This document shows positions 25,801 through 33,559 of a stretch of DNA of 39,033 nucleotides, piece after piece. The stretch lies in the NCBI GenBank assembly GCA_003696425.1, contig RFHI01000029.1, positions 1-39,033 of the forward strand, read 5' to 3'. A program made the translations under genes and the position numbers. How positions within the stretch are numbered: position 1 is the first letter of the stretch; every line of letters begins with the position of its first letter. The stretch comes from Candidatus Dadabacteria bacterium. GTDB taxonomy: Bacteria; Bdellovibrionota_C; UBA2361; J046. The notes below the pieces were generated by a model. The model was given only the letters and a program-made list of their open reading frames with translations, had not been told where the DNA came from and searched no databases.

Positions 25801-25864
25801 TCGTGAGCTGGCAGCAACGATACGGAAGGTGCTGGACAGTTCTGTAATTAAAGCACGTACATAA
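22850..25864 (+). CDS. NMT1/THI5-type substrate-binding domain fused to PAS hybrid histidine kinase
   Basis: I favour ATG 22850, which begins a Sec signal ([19 protein letters not shown]), over the TTG at 22685; GTG 22832 is an alternative, and all have weak ribosome-binding sites. The product is about 1004 aa. A periplasmic NMT1/THI5-like solute-binding domain comes first ([46 protein letters not shown]), then TM about 335-355. Two PAS domains follow, then HisKA ([21 protein letters not shown], His about 640), HATPase ([22 protein letters not shown]) and a receiver (ILLVDDEEL, Asp about 931 in VVTDLSM). The binding domain resembles those for hydroxymethyl-pyrimidine-like ligands, but the ligand is unknown. 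It lies downstream of the CHASE8-like kinase on the same strand. Confidence 0.9.
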   Translation: [1004 protein letters not shown]

Positions 25865-26019
25865 ATACCTCTGGCTGCTTCATTGCCAGCAGTGACCTCT
25901 GCCGCCTGCAACTGCCGGATTGCCTCAAGTCCTGAATTACACAATAATATTCTGGTTTTTAAGAATATACTAAGTATATAGCCGGAGTTATCCGGGAGTT
26001 AACGCAGGGTATTCTTTCG

Positions 26020-27795
26020 TTGAGCCAAGCTGTCAATAAACAACATACGCGTCTCGGTGAATGGCACTCCACCGCTATCTGCGGAAACGATATTACCAGC
26101 AGCTGCCTGTATGTATCAGCACTGGCGCTTCTTTGGGCCGGGCCATTGGCGCCAGTTGCCTTAATTATCGTAGCTGCAGTACTCTGGCTCTTTCGCGGCA
26201 TTTACGCCGAAGTAGTCGGAGCGCTGCCGCTAAATGGTGGTGCCTATAATGCGCTCTTAAATACTACCAGTAAATTTAAGGCCAGTATTGCTGCCTGTCT
26301 TACTATACTCTCTTATCTGGCCACCTCTGTTATCTCTGCCTCAGAGGCAGTAGAATATGGCGCAAGTGTTGTAAGGCAACTCGCTGGAACAGATCTTCCT
26401 CATTTTCAGATTATGCTGGGCACTGTGCTGCTGCTTAGTGCTTTTGCTTATCTTACAATCCGCGGTATTGGCGAAAGTGCTCAGGTGGCACTGGCCATTT
26501 TTATTTTTCATATGACTACGCTCTCGCTTCTGGTAATTTTTGGGCTTTACTGGATATTTCAAAACGGCACGGGGGTTTTTGCTTCAAACCTGGCGCAGCC
26601 CGCTCCACGCCCCAGCTCACATCCGCTTCTGTTTGGGTTTGCTGTGGCAATGCTTGGAATATCGGGTTTCGAAAGCTCAGCTAACTTTGTAGAAGAGCAA
26701 AAACCGGGGGTTTTTCCTAAAACACTGAGGAACATGTGGGCTGCAGTTAGCTTCTTTAATCCTACTATCTGCTGCCTGGCACTGGCAGTTATTCCGCTTA
26801 CTGCTGTTGAACCGCACAAGGAAGCACTGCTGGCGCACCTTGGGGAACTGACAGGTGGAAGCTGGCTCGGGCTTATGGTCTCACTTGATGCCGCGCTGGT
26901 TTTATCAGGTGCTGTGCTTACAAGTTTCGTGGGCGTTACTGGTCTTGTACACCGCATGACCCTTGACCGCTGTCTGCCCCAGCTTCTGCTAAGGACTGGC
27001 CGCTACGGCACGTTCTACAGGATCATTGTTACGTTTCTTATTCTATCAGCAGCACTTGTATTTGTAGCAGGCGATCTGAACAACCTTGCCGGTGTTTATA
27101 CCATTTCATTTTTATCGGTAATGGCGCTTTTTGTATATGGTAACGTACTTCTTAAAATCAAAAGAGCGCGTTTGCCGCGGCCTACGCGGGTTTCATGGCT
27201 TACGCTGCTGATTGCCTTTACGGCAGTTGCAACCGGAGTTATTTGCAACGTCATTCTGGAAATTAAATTTGTCCAGATATTTCTTATTTATTTTGTACCA
27301 GCACTACTGATTGTAACAGTGATGCTGCTTAGAATTGAAATTCTTAAGTTTGCCATTTTTGTTCTTAAAGCAATTACAAGAAAGCTGGGTATTATGACCC
27401 GCAGGCTGACCCTGGCAATGACCAGAAAAATTGAGGAGATTAACTCACAGACAGTTGTATTTTTTACACGTGGAAGCGACATATCCAATTTAAATGAAGC
27501 CATGTTGTATGTCCGTAAAAACGAACACACTAACCGGATAAAAATTGTTACTGTAGTAGACAAAGGCAGCAAACCACCCGAACGTCTGGCTGAAGACCTT
27601 AAGTTTCTGGACCGGGTTTATCCTGAAATTGATATTGAATACGTGGAAGAGCATGGCAAATTCAGTCCTGAACTTGTAAAAGAGCTTTCCAAAAAATGGA
27701 AAATTCCGCTGAACTTTATGTTTATCGGCGCACCCAGCGATCATTTTCCGCACAACCTGGCCGAGTTCGGCGGGGTAAGGTTAATTATCTCTTAG
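26020..27795 (+). CDS. APC-superfamily amino-acid permease with C-terminal USP-like domain
   Basis: A 591-aa inner-membrane transporter with about 12 hydrophobic segments, starting at TTG with AGGG upstream. The N-terminal part shows the APC pattern (ICGNDITSSCLYVSALA, GALPLNGGAYNALLNTTS, LGISGFESSANFVEEQKPG, TGLVHRMTLDRCLP). After about residue 440 comes a basic linker and then a soluble alpha/beta domain (IKIVTVVDKG, LDRVYPEIDIEYVEEHG, IPLNFMFIGAP) reminiscent of a universal-stress-type regulatory domain. Substrate unknown. A short hairpin terminator follows about 40 bases after the stop, separating it from the nir operon. Confidence 0.85.
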   Translation: MSQAVNKQHTRLGEWHSTAICGNDITSSCLYVSALALLWAGPLAPVALIIVAAVLWLFRGIYAEVVGALPLNGGAYNALLNTTSKFKASIAACLTILSYLATSVISASEAVEYGASVVRQLAGTDLPHFQIMLGTVLLLSAFAYLTIRGIGESAQVALAIFIFHMTTLSLLVIFGLYWIFQNGTGVFASNLAQPAPRPSSHPLLFGFAVAMLGISGFESSANFVEEQKPGVFPKTLRNMWAAVSFFNPTICCLALAVIPLTAVEPHKEALLAHLGELTGGSWLGLMVSLDAALVLSGAVLTSFVGVTGLVHRMTLDRCLPQLLLRTGRYGTFYRIIVTFLILSAALVFVAGDLNNLAGVYTISFLSVMALFVYGNVLLKIKRARLPRPTRVSWLTLLIAFTAVATGVICNVILEIKFVQIFLIYFVPALLIVTVMLLRIEILKFAIFVLKAITRKLGIMTRRLTLAMTRKIEEINSQTVVFFTRGSDISNLNEAMLYVRKNEHTNRIKIVTVVDKGSKPPERLAEDLKFLDRVYPEIDIEYVEEHGKFSPELVKELSKKWKIPLNFMFIGAPSDHFPHNLAEFGGVRLIIS

Positions 27796-27835
27796 TGCAC
27801 ACTTTCATACCAAAACAACCGTAAAATTTTCTCTT

Positions 27836-27853
27836 AAGCCTTCGGGCTTTTAT
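27836..27853 (+). terminator. short intrinsic terminator after the APC permease
   Basis: AAGCC-TTCG-GGCTT stem with a stable tetraloop, followed by TTTATT. The stem is only 5 bp, so efficiency may be modest. Confidence 0.55.
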
Positions 27854-28221
27854 TGTAAACAATCAGATTAAGTGTTGTGCCACATTGTGTGCACATACTT
27901 CATCATAAAGATCTCCGCTCCCTTTATAATCGTCCTGCATAAGCCGATGACTGCCGGGTCAGATGAATTACAGACTTTATCAATACTGTAGATGGCCTGA
28001 TAACCTGATAAGCGGCCTTCCCTACGGTTATCATAATTTGATTATTAATTTCAGGGTGCTATGTACTGTTTAATACAACATATATGTGGCTATATAATTA
28101 ATTGAACTGATTGATCAAGATTGCACATGTTTCTAATAGCTTAACTGGACTTTATCTTTAAAGTATTTAAATATTAATACCAATTACGGACAAACAGGTC
28201 ACTTATTGGAGGATTAAAGTG
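27854..28221. other. regulatory region upstream of the heme d1 operon
   Basis: About 370 AT-rich bases without a gene; they hold the presumed nir promoter. No full FNR/DNR dyad was found, only a half-site-like TTGAT at 28111. Confidence 0.45.
28111..28139 (+). promoter_or_regulatory. candidate promoter of the heme d1 operon
   Basis: TTGATC, 17-base spacer, TAATAG, about 80 bases before nirF. A modest sigma70-like match in AT-rich DNA; competing AT-rich boxes lie downstream. Confidence 0.35.
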
Positions 28222-29430
28222 ATGTTACAAAGAGCATTACTAATTTCAGGATTGATTTTTATCTCGTTTCAGTCTGCTTTTGCAAAGCCGCGCCCCCAAA
28301 TTTCCGGAGTCGGTAATGTACTCTTTGTAGTTGAGCGGGAGGATCAGTCACTGGCACTGGTTGATATGGATAAGATGTCTGTCACCGGACGAATTAAGCT
28401 CTCCGGTAATATGCACCATGCTACAATGGTATTTGACCCTGCACTTAAATACGGATATGTGGCTACCAGAAACGGGATCTTGACCCGCGTTAACCTTGAA
28501 ACCTTAAGCGAAGACGGTGAGCTAAAAACATCTGACAATTCTATCGGGCTGGCAATTTCGCAGGATGGGAAAACCATAGCAGTATCAGAATACCAGCCCG
28601 GCGGGATAACTTTTGTTGATACAGCCTCGTTTAAAGTGCGTCAGGTCATTCCTGCTGAGGTTAAAAAAGACGGCAAAACGTTCCGCTCACGTGTTACCGG
28701 GCTGGTTGACGGACCTGATAATACATTTGTAGCTGCACTGATGGATTCCGATCAGATCTGGATTCTGGGTAAAAAAGACCCGGCAGATCCTGCCTCAAAC
28801 TACGAGATTAAAAAGCGCATTAAAACTGCTGCCCCCTCCCCCTTTGATGCGCTGATTACTCCGGAGGGACGCTACTATATAACCGGACACCTTAACGCTG
28901 ATGTGGCCTCACTGGTTGATCTCTGGAATCCGGCTGATAAGGCCCGCCGGCTTGAGCTTGATCCACATAAGAAACCCGGGGAACTGCCGGTTAAAATGCC
29001 GCACATGGAGGCCTGGGCAGTTGCAGGCGATAAAATATACGTACCGCTTACCGGCAAGAAAAAACTTGCGCTGCTTAACAGCCGTGACTTTTCACACATT
29101 GGAAGTGTTAAGCTGATTGGAAATCCGGTTTACGCGGTAGTTCATCCTAATCACCGCGAGATCTGGGTAACGTTCTCCGGAGAAGGTGTTGACGGCAAGA
29201 TTCAGGTTATAAATACCACTGACAATTCTACCGATAAAATCATTAACGTAGGAAAACGTGTTTATCATCTCTCTTTTACTCCGCGCGGCAACCTTGCGTT
29301 TGCCTCTTCAAATCTTACCAACGAACTTGTTGTAATTAACTGCTTGAATCACAGTATTATAAAAAAGGTTGCACTGCATTCTCCATCCGGCATATTTGGA
29401 GTCTGGCGGGCCTTTGAAATTGGATTATAG
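28222..29430 (+). CDS. nirF: heme d1 biosynthesis protein NirF
   Basis: The ATG 28222 is preferred over GTG 28219 because GGAGGA is 8 bases upstream. A Sec signal (LLISGLIFISFQSAFA) without lipobox implies a soluble periplasmic protein. The remainder is a beta-propeller like the d1 domain of nitrite reductase: LFVVEREDQSLALVDMDKMSV, MHHATMVFDPALKYGYVATRNG, RVTGLVDGPDNTFVAALMDSDQIWI. NirF acts late in heme d1 formation, after NirJ. It could be confused with NirN or NirS, but no cytochrome c domain (CXXCH) precedes the propeller, which fits NirF. First gene of a six-gene operon; the next starts 6 bases after its stop. Confidence 0.9.
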   Translation: MLQRALLISGLIFISFQSAFAKPRPQISGVGNVLFVVEREDQSLALVDMDKMSVTGRIKLSGNMHHATMVFDPALKYGYVATRNGILTRVNLETLSEDGELKTSDNSIGLAISQDGKTIAVSEYQPGGITFVDTASFKVRQVIPAEVKKDGKTFRSRVTGLVDGPDNTFVAALMDSDQIWILGKKDPADPASNYEIKKRIKTAAPSPFDALITPEGRYYITGHLNADVASLVDLWNPADKARRLELDPHKKPGELPVKMPHMEAWAVAGDKIYVPLTGKKKLALLNSRDFSHIGSVKLIGNPVYAVVHPNHREIWVTFSGEGVDGKIQVINTTDNSTDKIINVGKRVYHLSFTPRGNLAFASSNLTNELVVINCLNHSIIKKVALHSPSGIFGVWRAFEIGL

Positions 29431-29436
29431 AAGGGC

Positions 29437-30012
29437 ATGACTGATAAACATCTGCTCCCGGTAGCACTGGATTTATCAAAAATCCGGGTCTTAATTATCG
29501 GCGGCGGAAGAGCTGCCACTGATAAACTTAAACGCCTGCTCAGGGAAACTACTGATATCGTAATTGTATCACCGGAACTTACCGATGAACTGCTTGGACT
29601 GTCAGGCAGGTATAAACTTCAGGTAAAAAAGCGTGCCTTTGAACTGGGCGACCTTAAAGGGGCTGGCCTAGTGGTTTTAACTGTAAGTGAGAGCGGGCTT
29701 AACCAAAGGATATCAGAGCTGGTGTTAAAAAAGGGACTGCTCTTAAACAACGCTGCTTTTCCTGAGCGCGGCAATATTAACTTCTGTGCCTACACTAAAA
29801 AAGACGGTATCACGCTTGCTGTTTCAACTTCCGGCCAGGCTCCTGCTGTGGCAGCCCGGATACGCGACTACTTTGCAGAGCTGCTACCGGATAATACCGA
29901 AGAATTAATCCATAAGATAAAAGAGCTGCGCACTACGATTCCGGCTGGAAAAGATCGTGAAAAGCTTTTGCGGGAACTAAGTGAAGAAATTACTACAAAC
30001 TTAAGGGACTAA
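29437..30012 (+). CDS. precorrin-2 dehydrogenase (Met8/CysG N-domain type)
   Basis: A 191-aa protein with an NAD-binding Rossmann start (LPVALDLSKIRVLIIGGGRAA) and the siroheme-synthase pattern LLLNNAAFPERGNINFCAYTKKDGITLAVSTSGQAPAVA. It oxidises precorrin-2 to sirohydrochlorin, and some relatives also insert iron. In this operon it lies between the NirE step and siroheme. Iron insertion may be shared with the CbiX-like domain two genes downstream of nirJ. Translation is coupled to its neighbours (6-base gaps on both sides). Confidence 0.9.
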   Translation: MTDKHLLPVALDLSKIRVLIIGGGRAATDKLKRLLRETTDIVIVSPELTDELLGLSGRYKLQVKKRAFELGDLKGAGLVVLTVSESGLNQRISELVLKKGLLLNNAAFPERGNINFCAYTKKDGITLAVSTSGQAPAVAARIRDYFAELLPDNTEELIHKIKELRTTIPAGKDREKLLRELSEEITTNLRD

Positions 30013-30018
30013 AATTTA

Positions 30019-31245
30019 ATGCTTCAGGTAAGTGACCTTCTTAAGACAGCCATAGACATCAGCACCGGTGAGAACAGTGAAGCATTGGAGGAGACAGTTA
30101 GTAACGCTGCTGCCACCCGCTTTCGAAACGATCTTCCACCGGTAGTTGTCTGGAACGTCAACCACACCTGCAACATGACCTGTCCGCACTGCTATGCGTC
30201 AGCAAAGCTAAAGCCGGCTTATGACGGGGTAAGTACAGAAGAGGCGCTCAAGATCATCGACAAGCTGAACCGCGCCGGCATTCAGATAATAATCTTTTCC
30301 GGCGGCGAGCCGCTTATGCGCGAGGATCTCTTTGAATTAATAACAGCTGCCCGCGGCTACGGCATATCCTGCCATCTCTCAAGTAATGGAACATTAATAA
30401 CTGACGATACTGCCGGTAAGTTAAAAGAGCTTGGGATAACTTATGTAGGAGTAAGTATCGACGGACTTCCTGAATTTAACGATACTTACCGTGGTCTTAA
30501 AGACGGCTACAAGCTCGCCTGGCGCGGAATAAGGGCGGCTAAAGAAGCGGGCCTGCAGACCGGAGTCAGAATTACAGTTACTTCCAAAAATGCCGATCAG
30601 GTTCTTCCGCTGCTTGACATTGTTAGCTCTGAAGGCGTACCGCGCTTTTATGTCTCTCATCTGGTCTATGGCGGGCGCGGGCGCTCTTATGCCAAAAACG
30701 ATCTGGATCACCGGGCCGCCCGCCAGTCTATGACGGCTCTCTTTAATAAGGCGCTTGAACTGATAGAAGCTGGAAACGGCCCATCAATTGTAACTGGAGG
30801 GAATGATGCCGACGGGGTGTTTCTCTATCTCTTTACCAAAAAGCGGCTGGGAGACAAGGCGGCTTCAGCAATATTTGAACTGCTAAAAAAACGGGGCGGC
30901 AATTCAGCCGGTGAGAAGATAATAAATATAGATCATAAAGCCAACGTACATCCTGACCAGTTCTGGCAGGTTTCAAACTGCGGAAATATTCTTGAAGAAG
31001 AGCTTGAAGAGATCAGATCAAAGGGGCTTATGCTTGAACTCCGGCAGCGCGAGAAGCTGCTTAAAGGAAAATGCGGAAGCTGCATCTATAAAGCCCTATG
31101 CCGCGGTTCGCACCGCGAAAGAGCGCTGGCAGCCTATGGCGATGTCTGGCGCGAAGACCCGGCCTGTTATCTAAATAGTGAAGAAACCCTGGGCCTGGCA
31201 GATGAAGAATCACAAGTATCTGCTTTAAGTGGTGCAGCGCGTTAA
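30019..31245 (+). CDS. nirJ: radical SAM heme d1 biosynthesis protein NirJ
   Basis: A 408-aa radical SAM enzyme. The N-terminal CX3CX2C is CNMTCPHC (near residue 53), with the GGEP motif in FSGGEPLMRED. A C-terminal SPASM/twitch-type cluster region follows (VSNCGNILEE, then KCGSCIYKALCRGSHRERA and DPACYL). NirJ acts on didecarboxysiroheme, removing two propionates in forming the d1 keto groups. The related AhbC (Fe-coproporphyrin synthase) is the main alternative, but nirF in the same operon favours NirJ. The final base of its TAA is the first base of the next gene's ATG, so translation is coupled. Confidence 0.9.
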   Translation: MLQVSDLLKTAIDISTGENSEALEETVSNAAATRFRNDLPPVVVWNVNHTCNMTCPHCYASAKLKPAYDGVSTEEALKIIDKLNRAGIQIIIFSGGEPLMREDLFELITAARGYGISCHLSSNGTLITDDTAGKLKELGITYVGVSIDGLPEFNDTYRGLKDGYKLAWRGIRAAKEAGLQTGVRITVTSKNADQVLPLLDIVSSEGVPRFYVSHLVYGGRGRSYAKNDLDHRAARQSMTALFNKALELIEAGNGPSIVTGGNDADGVFLYLFTKKRLGDKAASAIFELLKKRGGNSAGEKIINIDHKANVHPDQFWQVSNCGNILEEELEEIRSKGLMLELRQREKLLKGKCGSCIYKALCRGSHRERALAAYGDVWREDPACYLNSEETLGLADEESQVSALSGAAR

Positions 31246-32504
31246 TGGTAATGCTGGCGGAAACAAAATCTGGTTCTGAGGATGCTCTTGAGATAATAAG
31301 AGAAGCGCTGAATATAAGCGCGAGCGGAATTAAAAGCAGCCGAGACTTAAGTGAAAAGCTGGTTTCGCAGGTTATTGAAGCGCTTTCTGGCGGTAAAATT
31401 CCCGAATTTGAGTCTGCTGCACTGCTTACGGCACTTTATCTGAAAAAGCCTTCTAGGGGTGAGCGCACGATCTTCGAATTTTTTTCTTTAAATCCCGATG
31501 ATCCGGTAGCACTGGCTGAATTTTTGCTTGAAAACGAGCCACTTCAGTTTAAAGATTCTCTGATTAAACTGTTAGGAGCAGGACATATTACTGCAGATGA
31601 AGCGTATCAGGCTGGCTCTTACCTCTTATCGGGCTCTTGCGGCCTGCGCGCGGCCGCAGCTTTTCCGATTGCTCTTCGAATGCGCCATGAAAACCGGGAT
31701 GAGCTAGTCGGCCTTTACCGCGCCATGCATGAAACTCTGCTAAGGGTTAATATTAAGGAGTGCCCTACTCCACTTATCCAGCTGGCTGAACCCTTTGACG
31801 GCACAAACCACTCCCCTTTTATTACTCCCTATCTTGCGAACAAATTCATAGAGCAGGGATTTAACACCATCATGGTAAGCAGCCCCTCTCCCGGCCCAAA
31901 AGAGGCAATAAATCTTAACAGGCTGCTTACAGAGCTTGGCGCGAGCTTTTCTGATATTAACTCTCCCACGCCAGATCAGAGCTTCGGCTATCTCTTCAAA
32001 CTTGAGACACTCTCGCCCAGACTGGCCGACTGGGTGTTGCTTAGAAAAAGGCTGGTTAAGCGGACATTTTTTGCTGCAGTTGAAAAGTTTCTCTCACCGG
32101 CGAAAAATCGCATTCTTATTACTTCTGTATTTCATGTTCCTTACGGTGAAAAACTGGTTGAGCTGGCTGAAGCAATCGCGCTACCTGCAATAATTGTGTC
32201 AGTCGGCGGTCTGGAAGGGTCTCTTACTCTTGCTGGCAATAAAAATTCGAGGCTTTTAGCCGGCGTAAGAACTCAAGTCGGATCCTACAAACGCTTTGAA
32301 CTGAGCGTTTCTGCTGCTGCAGATAAACCTTTGGAACCATTAAAACTACAGGGCAGAAACATTTTACAGCAGAATAGAGATATTATAGGCTCACTTTTAT
32401 CGGAAGGCGGCAGCGCTCCGTTATGGATAGAAAAGGCCTGTGCTTACAGTCTTAAAGCATATGAAGAGGGAATTAACAGAGTTATGGAAGTAATTGGAAA
32501 GTAG
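31245..32504 (+). CDS. TrpD/YbiB-like (glycosyltransferase family 3 fold) protein in the heme d1 operon
   Basis: A 419-aa protein of the anthranilate phosphoribosyltransferase / nucleoside phosphorylase fold. The N-terminal helical part (VIEALSGGKIPEFESAALLTALYLKK) is the usual alpha subdomain. The central region AAAAFPIALRMRHENRDELVGLYRAM and GTNHSPFITPYLANKF, then GPKEAINLNRLLTELGA, recalls YbiB/TrpD2 proteins. The PRPP-binding GTGGD loop of true TrpD is absent, so tryptophan synthesis is unlikely. It overlaps nirJ by one base (TAATG) and precedes nirDL by one base, so it is firmly embedded in the d1 operon. Role unknown: perhaps a ligand-binding or regulatory protein, or an unrecognised pathway step. 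Confidence 0.75.
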   Translation: MVMLAETKSGSEDALEIIREALNISASGIKSSRDLSEKLVSQVIEALSGGKIPEFESAALLTALYLKKPSRGERTIFEFFSLNPDDPVALAEFLLENEPLQFKDSLIKLLGAGHITADEAYQAGSYLLSGSCGLRAAAAFPIALRMRHENRDELVGLYRAMHETLLRVNIKECPTPLIQLAEPFDGTNHSPFITPYLANKFIEQGFNTIMVSSPSPGPKEAINLNRLLTELGASFSDINSPTPDQSFGYLFKLETLSPRLADWVLLRKRLVKRTFFAAVEKFLSPAKNRILITSVFHVPYGEKLVELAEAIALPAIIVSVGGLEGSLTLAGNKNSRLLAGVRTQVGSYKRFELSVSAAADKPLEPLKLQGRNILQQNRDIIGSLLSEGGSAPLWIEKACAYSLKAYEEGINRVMEVIGK

Positions 32505-32505
32505 C

Positions 32506-33549
32506 ATGAATCCAGAGAAAGAAAACGAACTTGCAAAACTGATTCAAAAGGGCGTGCCGCTTGTTGAGAGGCCCTATCGGGCTATCGCTGCCAAAATGGA
32601 TCTTAGCGAACTGGAAGTTATTGAGCAGATAAAAGTGTGGCGGAAGGCCGGCTATCTGCGCGAGATATCCGCTGTAATGGAGGGCAGTGTTCTGGGATAT
32701 GATTCTGCGCTGGTATGCGGCAGCGTTCCTGCGGAGCGTCTGAATGAGGTTGCCAGGATAATTTCAGCACACCCGACTGTAACGCATAATTACGAAAGGG
32801 TTCACCATTATAACTTATGGTTTACTATCGCTGTGCCGAAAAGTGTTGGTCTTGAGAAGCATGTGCGTGCGCTTGAAGTTGTAACTGGCATAAGCCCTTT
32901 TCATATATTGCGGAGGACTCATACTTTTAAGATTGGTGTTGTTTTTGACATTAAAAATAAAACTAATGAAACAGAGCGGGTAAAACTTAAATCTCCAGGG
33001 AGTGGCAGAATATTCAACCCTGGCGAGATTCGAATTATCCGCGCGCTGCAGCGCGATCTTCCTGCGGTAAGTGAACCCTTTAAGGTGCTGGCTGACGAGC
33101 TTGGAATAGCCTCTGAAAAGCTTCTTGAGTTTGCCAATAGAGAGCGTGGCAAAGCGCTCAGGCGCTACGTAGGCACTTTCCGGCACAGAAAGTTGGGGGT
33201 TACTGCAAATGGTATGACCGTATGGAATGTGCCGGAGAACCAGCTTGAAGAAAAAGGGTTTATGCTGGCCGGCTTTTCAGGAGTAAGTCACTGTTATGCC
33301 AGAAACACTGCCCCGGGCTTTCCTTATAGTCTTTATGCAATGCTGCACGGGCCGGACAGTCAGTATCTTCGTAGAACTGCTGATGAAATCTCACAAAAGC
33401 TTGGCTGCAGTGATTATCTTATTCTGGAATCACCGACTGAATTTAAAAAATGCAGATTAAGATACTTTCTACCGGAGCTTGACGACTGGTGGAGAGCGCA
33501 CAGTGGGTTTGTTGAGGAGTCGGCTGGCGGTGTAGCGCCTGGAATTTAA
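32506..33549 (+). CDS. nirDL: siroheme decarboxylase, fused NirD-NirL
   Basis: Start ATG 32506 (GGAAAG upstream) rather than TTG 32494. The 347-aa protein has two homologous Lrp/AsnC-like halves. In the first, a winged helix (AIAAKMDLSELEVIEQIKVWRKAGYLREISAVM) precedes an effector-type domain with THNYERVHHYNLWFTIAV. In the second, a helix-turn-helix-like part (VLADELGIASEKLL, ALRRYVGTFRHRKLGV) is followed by SHCYARNTAPGFPYSLYAMLHG. NirD/L or AhbA/B heterodimers convert siroheme to 12,18-didecarboxysiroheme. A single-chain NirDL is known, for example, in Hydrogenobacter. The conserved His/Arg/Tyr residues of the substrate pocket are visible in the first half. A one-base gap separates it from the TrpD-like gene. 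Confidence 0.9.
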   Translation: MNPEKENELAKLIQKGVPLVERPYRAIAAKMDLSELEVIEQIKVWRKAGYLREISAVMEGSVLGYDSALVCGSVPAERLNEVARIISAHPTVTHNYERVHHYNLWFTIAVPKSVGLEKHVRALEVVTGISPFHILRRTHTFKIGVVFDIKNKTNETERVKLKSPGSGRIFNPGEIRIIRALQRDLPAVSEPFKVLADELGIASEKLLEFANRERGKALRRYVGTFRHRKLGVTANGMTVWNVPENQLEEKGFMLAGFSGVSHCYARNTAPGFPYSLYAMLHGPDSQYLRRTADEISQKLGCSDYLILESPTEFKKCRLRYFLPELDDWWRAHSGFVEESAGGVAPGI

Positions 33550-33559
33550 CAGGATTTTT

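Noticed and set aside
28111-28126. Possible FNR/DNR box (TTGATCAAGATTGC) upstream of nirF
   Set aside because: Only the left half matches TTGAT-N4-ATCAA; the right half fits 2 of 5 bases. I kept it only as part of a tentative promoter.
30019-33549. Alternative heme (Ahb) pathway instead of heme d1
   Set aside because: NirJ/NirDL resemble AhbC/AhbAB, but the NirF beta-propeller heads the operon and no AhbD-like second radical SAM gene is present.
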